64,000 bases of DNA, taken from positions 5,667,501 to 5,731,500 of the forward strand of contig NZ_FNSM01000001.1 in assembly GCF_900105415.1 (NCBI RefSeq). Direction: 5' to 3'. Under the pieces are notes generated by a model. It was not told the origin of the DNA and searched no databases. It was given only the letters and a program-made list of their open reading frames with translations. Source of the DNA: Streptomyces sp. TLI_105 (lineage in GTDB: Bacteria; Actinomycetota; Actinomycetes; Streptomycetales; Streptomycetaceae). Below, piece by piece: positions 43,902 through 51,690 of the stretch; the stretch's first letter is position 1; each line of letters opens with the position of its first letter. The translations under genes and the position numbers were made by a program.

Positions 43902-45086
43902 ATGCGTCATTTCGGGCACATCCCGTCCGCGGTGCGGACCGGGCTGTTCCACCAGGAGCCGGCCGACTTCACGGCCGACTCGCCCGCGCGCACGCTCGCC
44001 GTGGCCCTGGGCGCCACGCTCTACAGCCCGGCCACCCGGCCCCGGCTCGCCGACGCCGTGCGCAAACAGGCCGGACGCGGAGTGGTCTCCATGGTGCTCT
44101 GCCTGGAGGACTCCATCAGCGACGCCGACGTCGAGGCGGGCGAGGACAACCTCGTCCGGCACTTCGCCGACCTCGCCGCCGGGACCGGGACGGACGCCGA
44201 CACCGCCCCGGACCTGCCCCTGCTCTTCATCCGGGTCCGCGAACCGCGCCAGATCACCGACCTCGTCGACCGCCTCGGCGCATCCGTCCGCCTGCTGTCC
44301 GGATTCGTACTGCCCAAGTTCACCGAGGCCCGCGGCCACGCCTTCCTCGAAGCGCTCACCGAGGCCGAGCGGACGACCGGCCGGCGCCTCTTCGCCATGC
44401 CCGTCCTGGAGTCCCCCGAGCTCCTCCACCTGGAGACCCGGGCCGAGACCCTCGCCGGGATCGCCTCGATCACCGACAAGCACCGCGACCGCGTCCTCGC
44501 CCTCCGCCTCGGCGTCACCGACTTCTGCTCCGCCTACGGGCTGCGCCGCTCGCCCGACATGACCGCCTACGACATCAAGATCGTCGCGAGCGTCATCGCC
44601 GACGTCGTCAACGTCCTCGGCCGCTCCGACGGCACCGGCTTCACCGTCACCGGACCCGTCTGGGAGTACTTCCGCCCCGGCGAGCGCATGTTCAAGCCCC
44701 AGCTGCGCCGCAGCCCCTTCCTCGAAGGCCGCGCCGAGGACCTGCGCACCGCCCTCATCGAGCACGACCTCGACGGCCTGCTGCGCGAGATCGAACTCGA
44801 CCGGGCCAACGGCCTGCTCGGCAAGACCTGCATCCACCCCACCCACGTGGTGCCGGTGCACGCCCTCTCCGTCGTCAGCCACGAGGAGTGGAGCGACGCC
44901 CAGGACATCCTGCGGCCCGAGCGGGACGGCGGCGGCGTGCTCCGCTCCGCCTACACGAACAAGATGAACGAAGTGAAGCCGCATCGCGCGTGGGCCGAGC
45001 GCACCCTCCTGCGCGCCGAGGTCTTCGGCGTCGCCAAGGAGGACGTCGGCTTCGTGGATCTGCTCACCGCCGGCCTGGCCGGCTGA
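43902..45086 (+). CDS. HpcH/HpaI aldolase/citrate lyase family protein of the Ter module
   Basis: A 394-residue predicted TIM-barrel lyase. Core segments include VVSMVLCLEDSISDADV, LPLLFIRVREPRQ (Arg), FAMPVLESPELL (metal Glu), LALRLGVTDFCSAYGLRR and KTCIHPTHVVPVH. These resemble the CitE-like group that uses Mg2+ and an Arg to cleave or form C-C bonds. Its partners here, a PRTase fusion and a HAD phosphatase, form the biosynthetic module predicted in Ter loci; the product is unknown. It ends 18 bp before the next gene. Confidence 0.85.
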   Translation: MRHFGHIPSAVRTGLFHQEPADFTADSPARTLAVALGATLYSPATRPRLADAVRKQAGRGVVSMVLCLEDSISDADVEAGEDNLVRHFADLAAGTGTDADTAPDLPLLFIRVREPRQITDLVDRLGASVRLLSGFVLPKFTEARGHAFLEALTEAERTTGRRLFAMPVLESPELLHLETRAETLAGIASITDKHRDRVLALRLGVTDFCSAYGLRRSPDMTAYDIKIVASVIADVVNVLGRSDGTGFTVTGPVWEYFRPGERMFKPQLRRSPFLEGRAEDLRTALIEHDLDGLLREIELDRANGLLGKTCIHPTHVVPVHALSVVSHEEWSDAQDILRPERDGGGVLRSAYTNKMNEVKPHRAWAERTLLRAEVFGVAKEDVGFVDLLTAGLAG

Positions 45087-45104
45087 CGAAGGGACGTCGA
45101 CGAC

Positions 45105-47732
45105 GTGGTGTGGACCGGAACGTGGGTCGCGGAGCGACTGGGCGTCGAACTGATCGGCGACGAGGAGCTACCGGCCCTGTTGGGCCTCGCACTGCGTCGC
45201 AACCCCAAGCGCGCGCACCTGCTGGTCTCCAACGTGCTCGGCAAGCACGTGCCGCAGCGGCCCTCCCTCGTGTACGGCTCCGGCCTCGCCCTCGGCCGGA
45301 GCGTCCGCGAGCTCCTCGGCGACGAGGAGGCCGCCCGGTCCGTCGTCCTCGGCTACGCGGAGACCGCCACCGCCCTCGGGCACGCCGTCGCCGACGGCCT
45401 CGGCCTCGCCCCGTACCTCCACTCCACCCGCCGCCCGGTGGCCGGCGTCGCCCGCGCGGGCGGCTTCGAGGAGTCCCACTCCCACGCCACCTCGCACCTC
45501 CTGCTGCCCGAGGACCCCAAGCTCCTCGCGGGCGACGGCCCCCTCGTCCTCGTCGACGACGAGTTCTCCACCGGCAACACCGTCCTCAACACCATCCGCG
45601 CCCTGCACGAGCGCTACCCGCGCGAGCGGTACGTCGTCGTGGCCCTCGTCGACATGCGCTCCGACGCCGACGCCGGCCGCCTGGACGCCTTCGCGACGGA
45701 GATCGGCACCCGCGTCGACCTGATAGCCGGCGCCGTCGGCACGGTCCGCCTCCCGGACGGGGTCCTGGAGAAGGGCCAGGCGCTGGTGGCGGAACACGAG
45801 AAGGCGCACGGTTCCGTACGGGCCGCGGCGACCGGCCCGGGGCAGGCACCCGTACGGGTGGAACTCGGCTGGCCCGAGGAGCTCCCCGACGGCGGCCGGC
45901 ACGGCTTCACGACCGAGCACCGGGAGCGCCTGGAGACGGCGCTGCCGGCGATGGCGAACAGGCTCGCGGAGGCGCTCCGCAGCCCGGCGGGGACAGCGGC
46001 CGGGGAGGCCCACGCCACGCCGGGGCAGGCCATGGAGGCCCAGGGGGCCCAGGACGCCCCCCAGGCCGAGGACCAGACCCAGGGTGAGGGCGAGGCTCAG
46101 CGCGCTCCCCAGGCCGAGGAGCAGGCCCAAGGCGAGGGCGAGGCCCAGCACGCTCCCCAAGCCCAGCCCCGGGCCACGCCCCCGGCGAAACCCCGCGTGC
46201 TCGTCCTCGGCTTCGAAGAGCTGATGTACGCGCCGCTGCGCCTCGGCACCGCCCTGGAGGACGCCGGCCACGACGTCCGCTACTCCACCACCACCCGCTC
46301 GCCCGTCCTCGCCGTCGACGACCCCGGCTACGCGATCCGCACCCGACTCGTCTTCCCGGCCCACGACGACCCCGCCGACGGGCCCGGCGAGCGCTACGCC
46401 TACAACGTCGCGGGCGCGGGCTTCGACGCCGTCGTCCTCGTCGTCGACTCCGCCGCCGACACCCCGGCCCTGCACGCCCCGGACGGCCTGCTCGCCCAGC
46501 TCGCCGCGCACATCCCGCGCGTCGTGCTCGCGGTGATCCCGTCCCACATCCCCACGGCCTCCGTCACCGAAGCTCCCGAAAGGAGCTCCATGCTGCCCGA
46601 GCCCCTCCGCGGCCCCGCCTTCTCCTCGTACGCACCCGAAGAGGTCGGCTGGCTGCTCCAGGACCTCTCGGACGTCGAACTCGAGGCACCCACCGAGGAG
46701 CGGGAGGAGGCCATCCAGAGCGGCGGCGCCCACTACGCCGAGTCGCTCCCCGTCGAGTACCAGCCCAGCGAGCGCTACCAGGAGCTCTTCCACACCGCCC
46801 TGGAGAGCTCCGCCGCCCGGATGGCCCGCGCCGTCGGCACGGTCACCGAGACCGTCCTCGCCGAGCGGTCCGCGCGCCCGGTCCTGGTCTCCCTCGCCCG
46901 GGCCGGCACCCCCGTCGGCGTCCTCATGCGCCGCTGGGCGCAGGCCCGTCACGGCCTCGACCTCCCGCACTACGCCGTCTCCATCGTGCGCGGCCGCGGC
47001 ATCGACGCCAACGCGCTGCGCTGGCTCGCCGCCCACCACGACCCGGCCGACGTCGTGTTCGTCGACGGCTGGACCGGCAAGGGCGCCATCACCCGCGAAC
47101 TCGCGGAAGCACTCAGGGAGTTCGAGGGCTTCGACCCGGAGATCGCGGTCCTCGCCGACCCCGGCTCCTGCGTCCGCACCTACGGCACCCGCGAGGACTT
47201 CCTCATCCCCTCCGCGTGTCTCAACTCCACGGTCTCCGGCCTGATATCGCGTACGGTCCTCCGCTCCGACCTCGTCGGACCCGACGACTTCCACGGCGCC
47301 AAGTTCTACCGCGAGCTGGCCGGGTCCGACGTCTCAGGGGCCTTCCTCGACGCCGTCGCCGCCCGCTTCGACGAGGTCGCCGCGACCGTCGACACGGACG
47401 TCAAGGAGCTCCTGGCCGCCGACCGCACCCCCACCTGGGAGGGCTGGGCGGCCGTCGAGCGGATCAGCGAGGAGTACGGCATCCACGACGTCAACCTGGT
47501 CAAGCCGGGCGTCGGCGAGACCACCCGCGTGCTGCTCCGCCGCGTCCCCTGGAAGATCCTCGCCAAGCGGGGAGCCGACGCCGAGCTCGCGCACGTCCGG
47601 CTGCTCGCCGAGCAGCGAGGCGTACCGGTGGAGGTGGTCGACGAACTTCCGTACAGCTGCGTGGGCCTGATCCACCCTCAGTACACGAGGGGCGCGACAG
47701 GCGCCGACGGCAAGGCGGTGGTGTCCCAGTGA
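45105..47732 (+). CDS. Phosphoribosyltransferase-TRSP fused to StiP-type PRTase/cysteine protease-like protein
   Basis: An 875-residue protein from GTG 45105 (GAAGGGA upstream). The N-terminal PRTase (about 1-225) has the PRPP loop LVLVDDEFSTGNTVLN near residue 150; a TRSP-type segment (about 245-295: ELGWPEELPDGGRHGF) follows. A repetitive Gln/Glu/Ala linker (about 300-365) leads to a second half (about 366-875) of the StiP/PRTase_1 type, opening LVLGFEELMYAPLRL and including VVFVDGWTGKGAITREL near 650 (a PRPP-like loop) and YSCVGLIHPQ at the end. Both halves are known as separate proteins in Ter loci; the fusion here is continuous in frame. The HAD gene overlaps its stop. Confidence 0.85.
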   Translation: MVWTGTWVAERLGVELIGDEELPALLGLALRRNPKRAHLLVSNVLGKHVPQRPSLVYGSGLALGRSVRELLGDEEAARSVVLGYAETATALGHAVADGLGLAPYLHSTRRPVAGVARAGGFEESHSHATSHLLLPEDPKLLAGDGPLVLVDDEFSTGNTVLNTIRALHERYPRERYVVVALVDMRSDADAGRLDAFATEIGTRVDLIAGAVGTVRLPDGVLEKGQALVAEHEKAHGSVRAAATGPGQAPVRVELGWPEELPDGGRHGFTTEHRERLETALPAMANRLAEALRSPAGTAAGEAHATPGQAMEAQGAQDAPQAEDQTQGEGEAQRAPQAEEQAQGEGEAQHAPQAQPRATPPAKPRVLVLGFEELMYAPLRLGTALEDAGHDVRYSTTTRSPVLAVDDPGYAIRTRLVFPAHDDPADGPGERYAYNVAGAGFDAVVLVVDSAADTPALHAPDGLLAQLAAHIPRVVLAVIPSHIPTASVTEAPERSSMLPEPLRGPAFSSYAPEEVGWLLQDLSDVELEAPTEEREEAIQSGGAHYAESLPVEYQPSERYQELFHTALESSAARMARAVGTVTETVLAERSARPVLVSLARAGTPVGVLMRRWAQARHGLDLPHYAVSIVRGRGIDANALRWLAAHHDPADVVFVDGWTGKGAITRELAEALREFEGFDPEIAVLADPGSCVRTYGTREDFLIPSACLNSTVSGLISRTVLRSDLVGPDDFHGAKFYRELAGSDVSGAFLDAVAARFDEVAATVDTDVKELLAADRTPTWEGWAAVERISEEYGIHDVNLVKPGVGETTRVLLRRVPWKILAKRGADAELAHVRLLAEQRGVPVEVVDELPYSCVGLIHPQYTRGATGADGKAVVSQ

Positions 47733-48670
47733 GTACGCAGACGAGCACGCCGACCGAGCCCTTGACCGGGACCGAGCCCCTGAGGGGGACCTCGACCGAG
47801 ACAGAGCCCCTGACCGGGACCTCGACCGAGACCCCGGCCGAGACCGGGACCGGCATCAGGACGGGCACGACCCTGGTCGCCAGCGACCTCGACCGCACCC
47901 TCATCTACTCGACCGCGGCCCTCGCCCTCGGCATGCCGGACGCCCAGGCCCCCCGGCTGCTCTGCGTCGAGGTCCACGAGTCCAAGCCGCTCTCCTACAT
48001 GACCGAGGACGCGGCCGACCTCCTCGCGCGGCTGACCGTCGAGACCGTCTTCGTGCCCACCACGACGCGGACGCGCAAGCAGTACCAGCGCATCCAGCTC
48101 CCGGGCACCGCGCCGGAGTACGCGATCTGCGCCAACGGCGGCCACATCCTCGTCGACGGCGTCTCCGACCTCGACTGGCACGAGTCCGTCCTGCGCAGGC
48201 TCGACGACGAATGCGCGCCGCTCTCCGAGATCCGCGCGTACCTCACCGCCACCACGGACCTGTCCTGGGTGCGCAAGCACCGGGTGGCCGAGGACCTCTT
48301 CGCCTACCTCGTCGTCGAGCGGGAGCGGCTCCCCGAGGACTGGCTGGACCGCTTCGGCGGCTGGGCGGGCGACCGCGGCTGGACCGTCTCGCTCCAGGGC
48401 CGCAAGGTGTACGCCGTGCCGAAGCCGCTCACCAAGAGCGCGGCCGTCCGGGAGGTCGCCCGCCGCACCGGCGCCACGCTCACCCTGGCCGCCGGGGACT
48501 CCCTCCTCGACGCCGACCTGCTGCTCGCCGCCGACCGGGCCTGGCGCCCGGGCCACGGCGAACTCGCCGACAGCGACTGGACGGCACCCCACCTGGACGT
48601 CCTCGCGGAGCGCGGGGTGGCGGCGGGGGAGGAGATCCTCCGCCGCTTCCGGGCGGCCGCCGCCGGCTGA
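47729..48670 (+). CDS. HAD-superfamily hydrolase of the Ter module
   Basis: A 313-residue phosphatase from GTG 47729, overlapping the fusion gene stop (GTGA). A Thr/Glu-rich N-terminal stretch (PLTGTEPLRGTSTETEPLTG) made by a short DNA repeat precedes the catalytic DLDRTLIYS near residue 52. A Lys in KSAAVREVARR and the acidic AAGDSLLDADLLLAADR complete the HAD set. It is inferred to remove phosphate from the metabolite made by the aldolase and PRTases. Translation is coupled to the previous gene. Confidence 0.87.
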   Translation: MSTQTSTPTEPLTGTEPLRGTSTETEPLTGTSTETPAETGTGIRTGTTLVASDLDRTLIYSTAALALGMPDAQAPRLLCVEVHESKPLSYMTEDAADLLARLTVETVFVPTTTRTRKQYQRIQLPGTAPEYAICANGGHILVDGVSDLDWHESVLRRLDDECAPLSEIRAYLTATTDLSWVRKHRVAEDLFAYLVVERERLPEDWLDRFGGWAGDRGWTVSLQGRKVYAVPKPLTKSAAVREVARRTGATLTLAAGDSLLDADLLLAADRAWRPGHGELADSDWTAPHLDVLAERGVAAGEEILRRFRAAAAG

Positions 48671-48677
48671 CCGAGGC

Positions 48678-48890
48678 TCAGCCGCAGCAGCCCCCGCCGC
48701 AGCAACCGCCGCCGCCCCCGCTCGGGGCGGGGGCGGCACCGGCGGAACCGCCGACGGCCACGGCCGACAGCAGCTTCACGGTGTCGTCGTGCCCGACGGG
48801 GCAGGCGGCGGGAGCGGAGGACTCGGCCATGGGACGGCTGAGCTCGAAGGTGTCGTCGCAGGTGCGGCAGCGGTATTCGTAACGAGGCAT
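48678..48890 (-). CDS. FmdB-type zinc ribbon protein
   Basis: A 70-residue protein beginning MPRYEYRCRTCDDTFEL, the FmdB zinc ribbon signature, with a second metal knuckle CPVGHDD. It ends in a Gly/Cys-rich tail (GGGCCGGGCCG). Size and start match this small family; its role is not known. It is convergent with the HAD gene across 7 bp. Confidence 0.82.
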   Translation of the reverse strand: MPRYEYRCRTCDDTFELSRPMAESSAPAACPVGHDDTVKLLSAVAVGGSAGAAPAPSGGGGGCCGGGCCG

Positions 48891-48918
48891 GGGAACAGGC
48901 TAACGGCGGCCGCACCGG

Positions 48919-49150
48919 CCATCACCGAGCAGGCCGACGACGGCGCAGCCATCACCGAGCAGGCCGACGACCGACGCAGGCCCCCAAGCCGTTCAGCGAC
49001 CTACTCAGGCACCCCAAGCCGTCCAGCGAGCGACGCAGGCCCCCAAGCCATTCAGCGACCGACCCAGGCCCCCAAATCATTGAGCGACTGGCTCCTCAGG
49101 CCCCAAGCCATTGAGCGACCGACTCAGGCACTCCCAAGCCGGTCAGTGAC
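48919..49150. repeat. Degenerate tandem repeats of about 30 bp
   Basis: Two copies of CCATCACCGAGCAGGCCGAC (from 48919 and 48949) are followed by about six units of the type CCCCCAAGCCATTCAGCGACC, spaced 27-33 bp, up to about 49150. The array fills the 252-bp gap 48891-49142 and reaches the stop region of the coiled-coil gene. Units vary all along their length, with no fixed repeat plus unique spacers. Confidence 0.8.
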
Positions 49151-50498
49151 CGGATCCCCGTTCCTCCCGGATCTGCCCGACGACCCGCGCGGCGGTGGCG
49201 CGGACGGCCTCCAGCTCGGTCAGGAAGTGCCAGTAATCCGGATGGCGCCCTTCCAGCCCGTCCACGGCCCGGTCGAGCCGGGCGACGGCGTCGTCGAGGG
49301 GCCGGGCGTGACGGGGGTCGGGCGTGCTCCGTCCGGCCATCGCGAGCCGCTGGGCGTCCCGTATCGCGAACCGCGCCCGGTCGGTCTCCGCCTTCGGGTC
49401 CTTCGCGACGGCGTCCAGGCGGCGCAGCCGGTCCCCGGCGGCCGAGACGGCCTCGTCGGTCGAGTCGAGCAGCGCGCGGGCGGTGGAGAGCAGCGAGGTC
49501 GCGTCGGGCCAGCGCTGCTCGGCCCGCGCCTTCCCGGCCTCGGCGAGCCGCTCCTCGGCCTGCCGGAGGGTCGCGACGGCCTGCTCCGGCACGTGCTGGA
49601 GGTCCTGCCAGCAGGCGGCCGAGTACCGCCGGCGCAGCTCGGAGAGGACGGGCTCGACGCCCCCGGCGCGGGTGGTGAGCGCCTCGGTGCGGGTACGCAG
49701 CGACACCAGGCGCTTGTCGATCTCGGCGGCCCGCTCGGGCAGCCGCTCGGCCTCGGTCCGTACGGCCTCGGCGTCGCGCAGCACGCGGTCGGCGCGCTGG
49801 AGCGTCTCGGCGACGCCGTGGCGGCCGGCGCCCTCGTTGAGCAGGGTCAGCTCGGGTCCGAGGCGGGCGAGGCGCACAGCGAGGTCATCGGCGCGCAGCC
49901 CGCTCTCCCGGGCGTCGTCCAGGGCGCCGCTCGCGCCCCGCAGGGCCTGCCGGGCCCGCTCGACGGCGGGCGCGAGGCGGGCGAGCTGGGTCTCGGCGCG
50001 CCCGAGGAGCGGGGCGAGCCCCTCCTCGAACCGGTCCAACTCGCCCTTGACGCGGTCGAGCTCCTCCTTGGCGCGGGTCAGATCGGCGCGGGCGCGCGAG
50101 GCGGTGGCGGCATCCAACTCGTCCCGGTCGAGGTCATGCGCGTCGACGGCACCGATATAGCCATGGCTGACCTCGTCGATCCGCCGCCCGAGCGCCTCGA
50201 ACCCCTCGACGGCGCGACGCGCCTCCGGTGAACTGTCGACGGCGGTGATCGTCTCGATGGAGATGCGCAGCCCGCGCTGGGCGGTGTCGAGCTCGTAGAA
50301 GGCGGCCGCGGCGGCGTCCTTGGCGGCCTGGGCCTCGGCCCGCTGCCCCTCTCCGCGCCCGCCGAACCAACGGCGGGTCCCGCCGCCCGCGAAGGCCTGC
50401 GGCAGCAGCGCGCCCATGAGCAGGGGCAGCGCGAACGCCAGCCGGAACGCGGAGGAACCCCTGGGCGCCGATGTGCCCCTAGCGTCGCTCGCCGCCAC
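49143..50498 (-). CDS. Coiled-coil protein with N-terminal signal or membrane helix
   Basis: A 451-residue protein from GTG 50498 with GGGGAG upstream. A hydrophobic helix (FRLAFALPLLMGALLPQAFAGG, about 18-40) is followed by long amphipathic helices rich in Ala, Arg, Glu and Leu, predicted to be coiled coil over most of 50-440. It looks like a TPM-less relative of actinobacterial membrane coiled-coil proteins; I cannot name the family. A scaffolding role at the membrane is a guess. It lies next to the DUF4097 lipoprotein gene. Confidence 0.75.
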   Translation of the reverse strand: MAASDARGTSAPRGSSAFRLAFALPLLMGALLPQAFAGGGTRRWFGGRGEGQRAEAQAAKDAAAAAFYELDTAQRGLRISIETITAVDSSPEARRAVEGFEALGRRIDEVSHGYIGAVDAHDLDRDELDAATASRARADLTRAKEELDRVKGELDRFEEGLAPLLGRAETQLARLAPAVERARQALRGASGALDDARESGLRADDLAVRLARLGPELTLLNEGAGRHGVAETLQRADRVLRDAEAVRTEAERLPERAAEIDKRLVSLRTRTEALTTRAGGVEPVLSELRRRYSAACWQDLQHVPEQAVATLRQAEERLAEAGKARAEQRWPDATSLLSTARALLDSTDEAVSAAGDRLRRLDAVAKDPKAETDRARFAIRDAQRLAMAGRSTPDPRHARPLDDAVARLDRAVDGLEGRHPDYWHFLTELEAVRATAARVVGQIREERGSGH

Positions 50499-50576
50499 GT
50501 ACTACTCCCCGTGCTGTGTCCGCCGTGCCCGGTCCGGTTCATTCTCCCACCCGGTAAGGACGAACACACGGCCCGG

Positions 50577-51338
50577 TCAGTTCACCGTACGAACGGAGAC
50601 GTCCCCGTTGTCGCTGCGCAGACTCACGACGTGCCCGCTGCCGTCGCGGCGGGGCACGTCGATCCGGACGTCACCGTTGTCACTGGAGCCGGAGGCGGCG
50701 TACTCGGCCTCGGGCACCGTCACGGTCACGTCGCCGTTGTCGGTGACGACGTCGACCTTGCGGGGGACGGCGCCGAGGGCGATCCGTACGTCCCCGTTGG
50801 AGGAGCGGACGGCGACCTCGGGCGAGGTGACGGAGTCCTCGACGTCCAGGTCCCCGTTCCCCCCACCGAGATCGAGCACCCCACTGGTCTTCCGCACCCG
50901 CACGTCCCCGTTGTCGGACCGCACCTTCAGGGGCGTGTCGAACCCCTCGGCGGTCACGCCCCCGTTGTCGTCCTCGACGGTGACGGCGACGCCGCGGGGC
51001 ACCTGGATCCGGTGCACGGACGAGCAGCTGGCCGCGACCGCGTCGCACTCCACCCGCAAGGTGAGCCGCCCGTCCACCAGCTTCCAGTGGGCCTCGGGCC
51101 CGGACCCCATGAACACCCACCCGTCGACCTGCCGCTCCACCCGCACGTCGTCGACGTCGGCGGGCGTGATCACCAGCTCGGAGTTGTCCGAGTCGACGGT
51201 GAGCGCGTCCCCGTCGAACGCGAACGTCTTCCGCTCCACCGGCGCCCCCTCGGCATCGGAGCCGCTCCCACACCCCGCGAGCACGAGCACGGCGACCCCG
51301 GAAGCGAGCAGCGCACGGGACGTGCGGCGTACGGCCAT
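50577..51338 (-). CDS. DUF4097-type beta-repeat lipoprotein
   Basis: A 253-residue protein from ATG 51338 with GGGGGA upstream. The signal peptide ends in a lipobox (LAGC, Cys near 23). The mature protein carries repeated SDNGDV/SSNGDV elements every 15-30 residues (VRSDNGDVRVRK, VRSSNGDVRIAL, VTDNGDVTVTV, SSDNGDVRIDV), typical of DUF4097 and putative adhesin-like beta-solenoids. It is probably anchored on the cell surface. Function unknown. Confidence 0.85.
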   Translation of the reverse strand: MAVRRTSRALLASGVAVLVLAGCGSGSDAEGAPVERKTFAFDGDALTVDSDNSELVITPADVDDVRVERQVDGWVFMGSGPEAHWKLVDGRLTLRVECDAVAASCSSVHRIQVPRGVAVTVEDDNGGVTAEGFDTPLKVRSDNGDVRVRKTSGVLDLGGGNGDLDVEDSVTSPEVAVRSSNGDVRIALGAVPRKVDVVTDNGDVTVTVPEAEYAASGSSDNGDVRIDVPRRDGSGHVVSLRSDNGDVSVRTVN

Positions 51339-51459
51339 GACGATCAATCCCCCAGAAGCGACGTCTACGATCCCCCGACCGTAGGACCCCACCACTCCCC
51401 GTCACGATCCGGCGACCCACCGGCCAGGGGGTGGGGCTACCCCCCGGGCCCCTGTCCGT

Positions 51460-51490
51460 TTGCGACACCCACCCACCGGCCATGTAGGCT
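51460..51490 (+). promoter_or_regulatory. Promoter of the tRNA-Val gene
   Basis: TTGCGA (51460-51465) and TAGGCT (51485-51490) lie 15 bp ahead of the tRNA. The spacing of 19 bp is a little long, but shifting the -35 to TGCGAC gives 18. Confidence 0.5.
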
Positions 51491-51504
51491 GTTGCCTCTT
51501 CCAC

Positions 51505-51579
51505 GGGTGCGTAGCTCAGGGGTAGAGCGCTGCTCTTACAAAGCAGATGTCGGCGGTTCGAAACCGTCCGCGCCCACCA
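51505..51579 (+). tRNA. tRNA-Val (UAC)
   Basis: The cloverleaf is complete: acceptor GGGTGCG (51505-51511) with CGCGCCC (51569-51575), D arm, anticodon stem CTGCT/AGCAG with loop CTTACAA (anticodon TAC), variable loop, T arm GGCGG-TTCGAAA-CCGTC, discriminator A and encoded CCA (51577-51579). It reads GUA valine codons. An integrative element begins right after it, so its 3' part is the probable attB/attL site. Confidence 0.95.
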
Positions 51580-51580
51580 G
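51545..51580. other. Probable left attachment site (attL) at the tRNA 3' end
   Basis: Integrases of this family normally recombine within the anticodon-to-CCA part of a tRNA, so the core should lie in this stretch (GGTTCGAAACCGTCCGCG and neighbours). The exact core needs the missing attR for comparison. Confidence 0.45.
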
Positions 51581-51594
51581 TAGGTAGATAGGCA

Positions 51595-51635
51595 AAGGCC
51601 CAGGTCACCGGTACTGAACCGGAAACCTGGGCCTT
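51595..51635. terminator. Strong hairpin between the tRNA and int genes
   Basis: AAGGCCCAGGT (51595-51605) pairs with ACCTGGGCCTT (51625-51635), with an inner CCGGT/ACCGG stem, followed by GTCTGTT. It can end both the tRNA transcript and the convergent int operon. Confidence 0.8.
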
Positions 51636-51671
51636 GTCTGTTCCTTGGGCGGGGAGGCGACTACGGGGCGC

Positions 51672-51690
51672 CGTGCCAGTTACGTGCCAG
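51672..51690. repeat. Direct repeat CGTGCCAG, candidate integrase arm sites
   Basis: CGTGCCAG occurs at 51672-51679 and 51683-51690, one helical turn apart, across the int stop codon. Such short repeats next to the attachment core are where integrases bind with their arm domains. Confidence 0.45.

Noticed and set aside
48919..49150. Possible CRISPR array
   Set aside because: The period is near 30 bp, but there is no constant repeat alternating with unique spacers, and no cas gene in the window.
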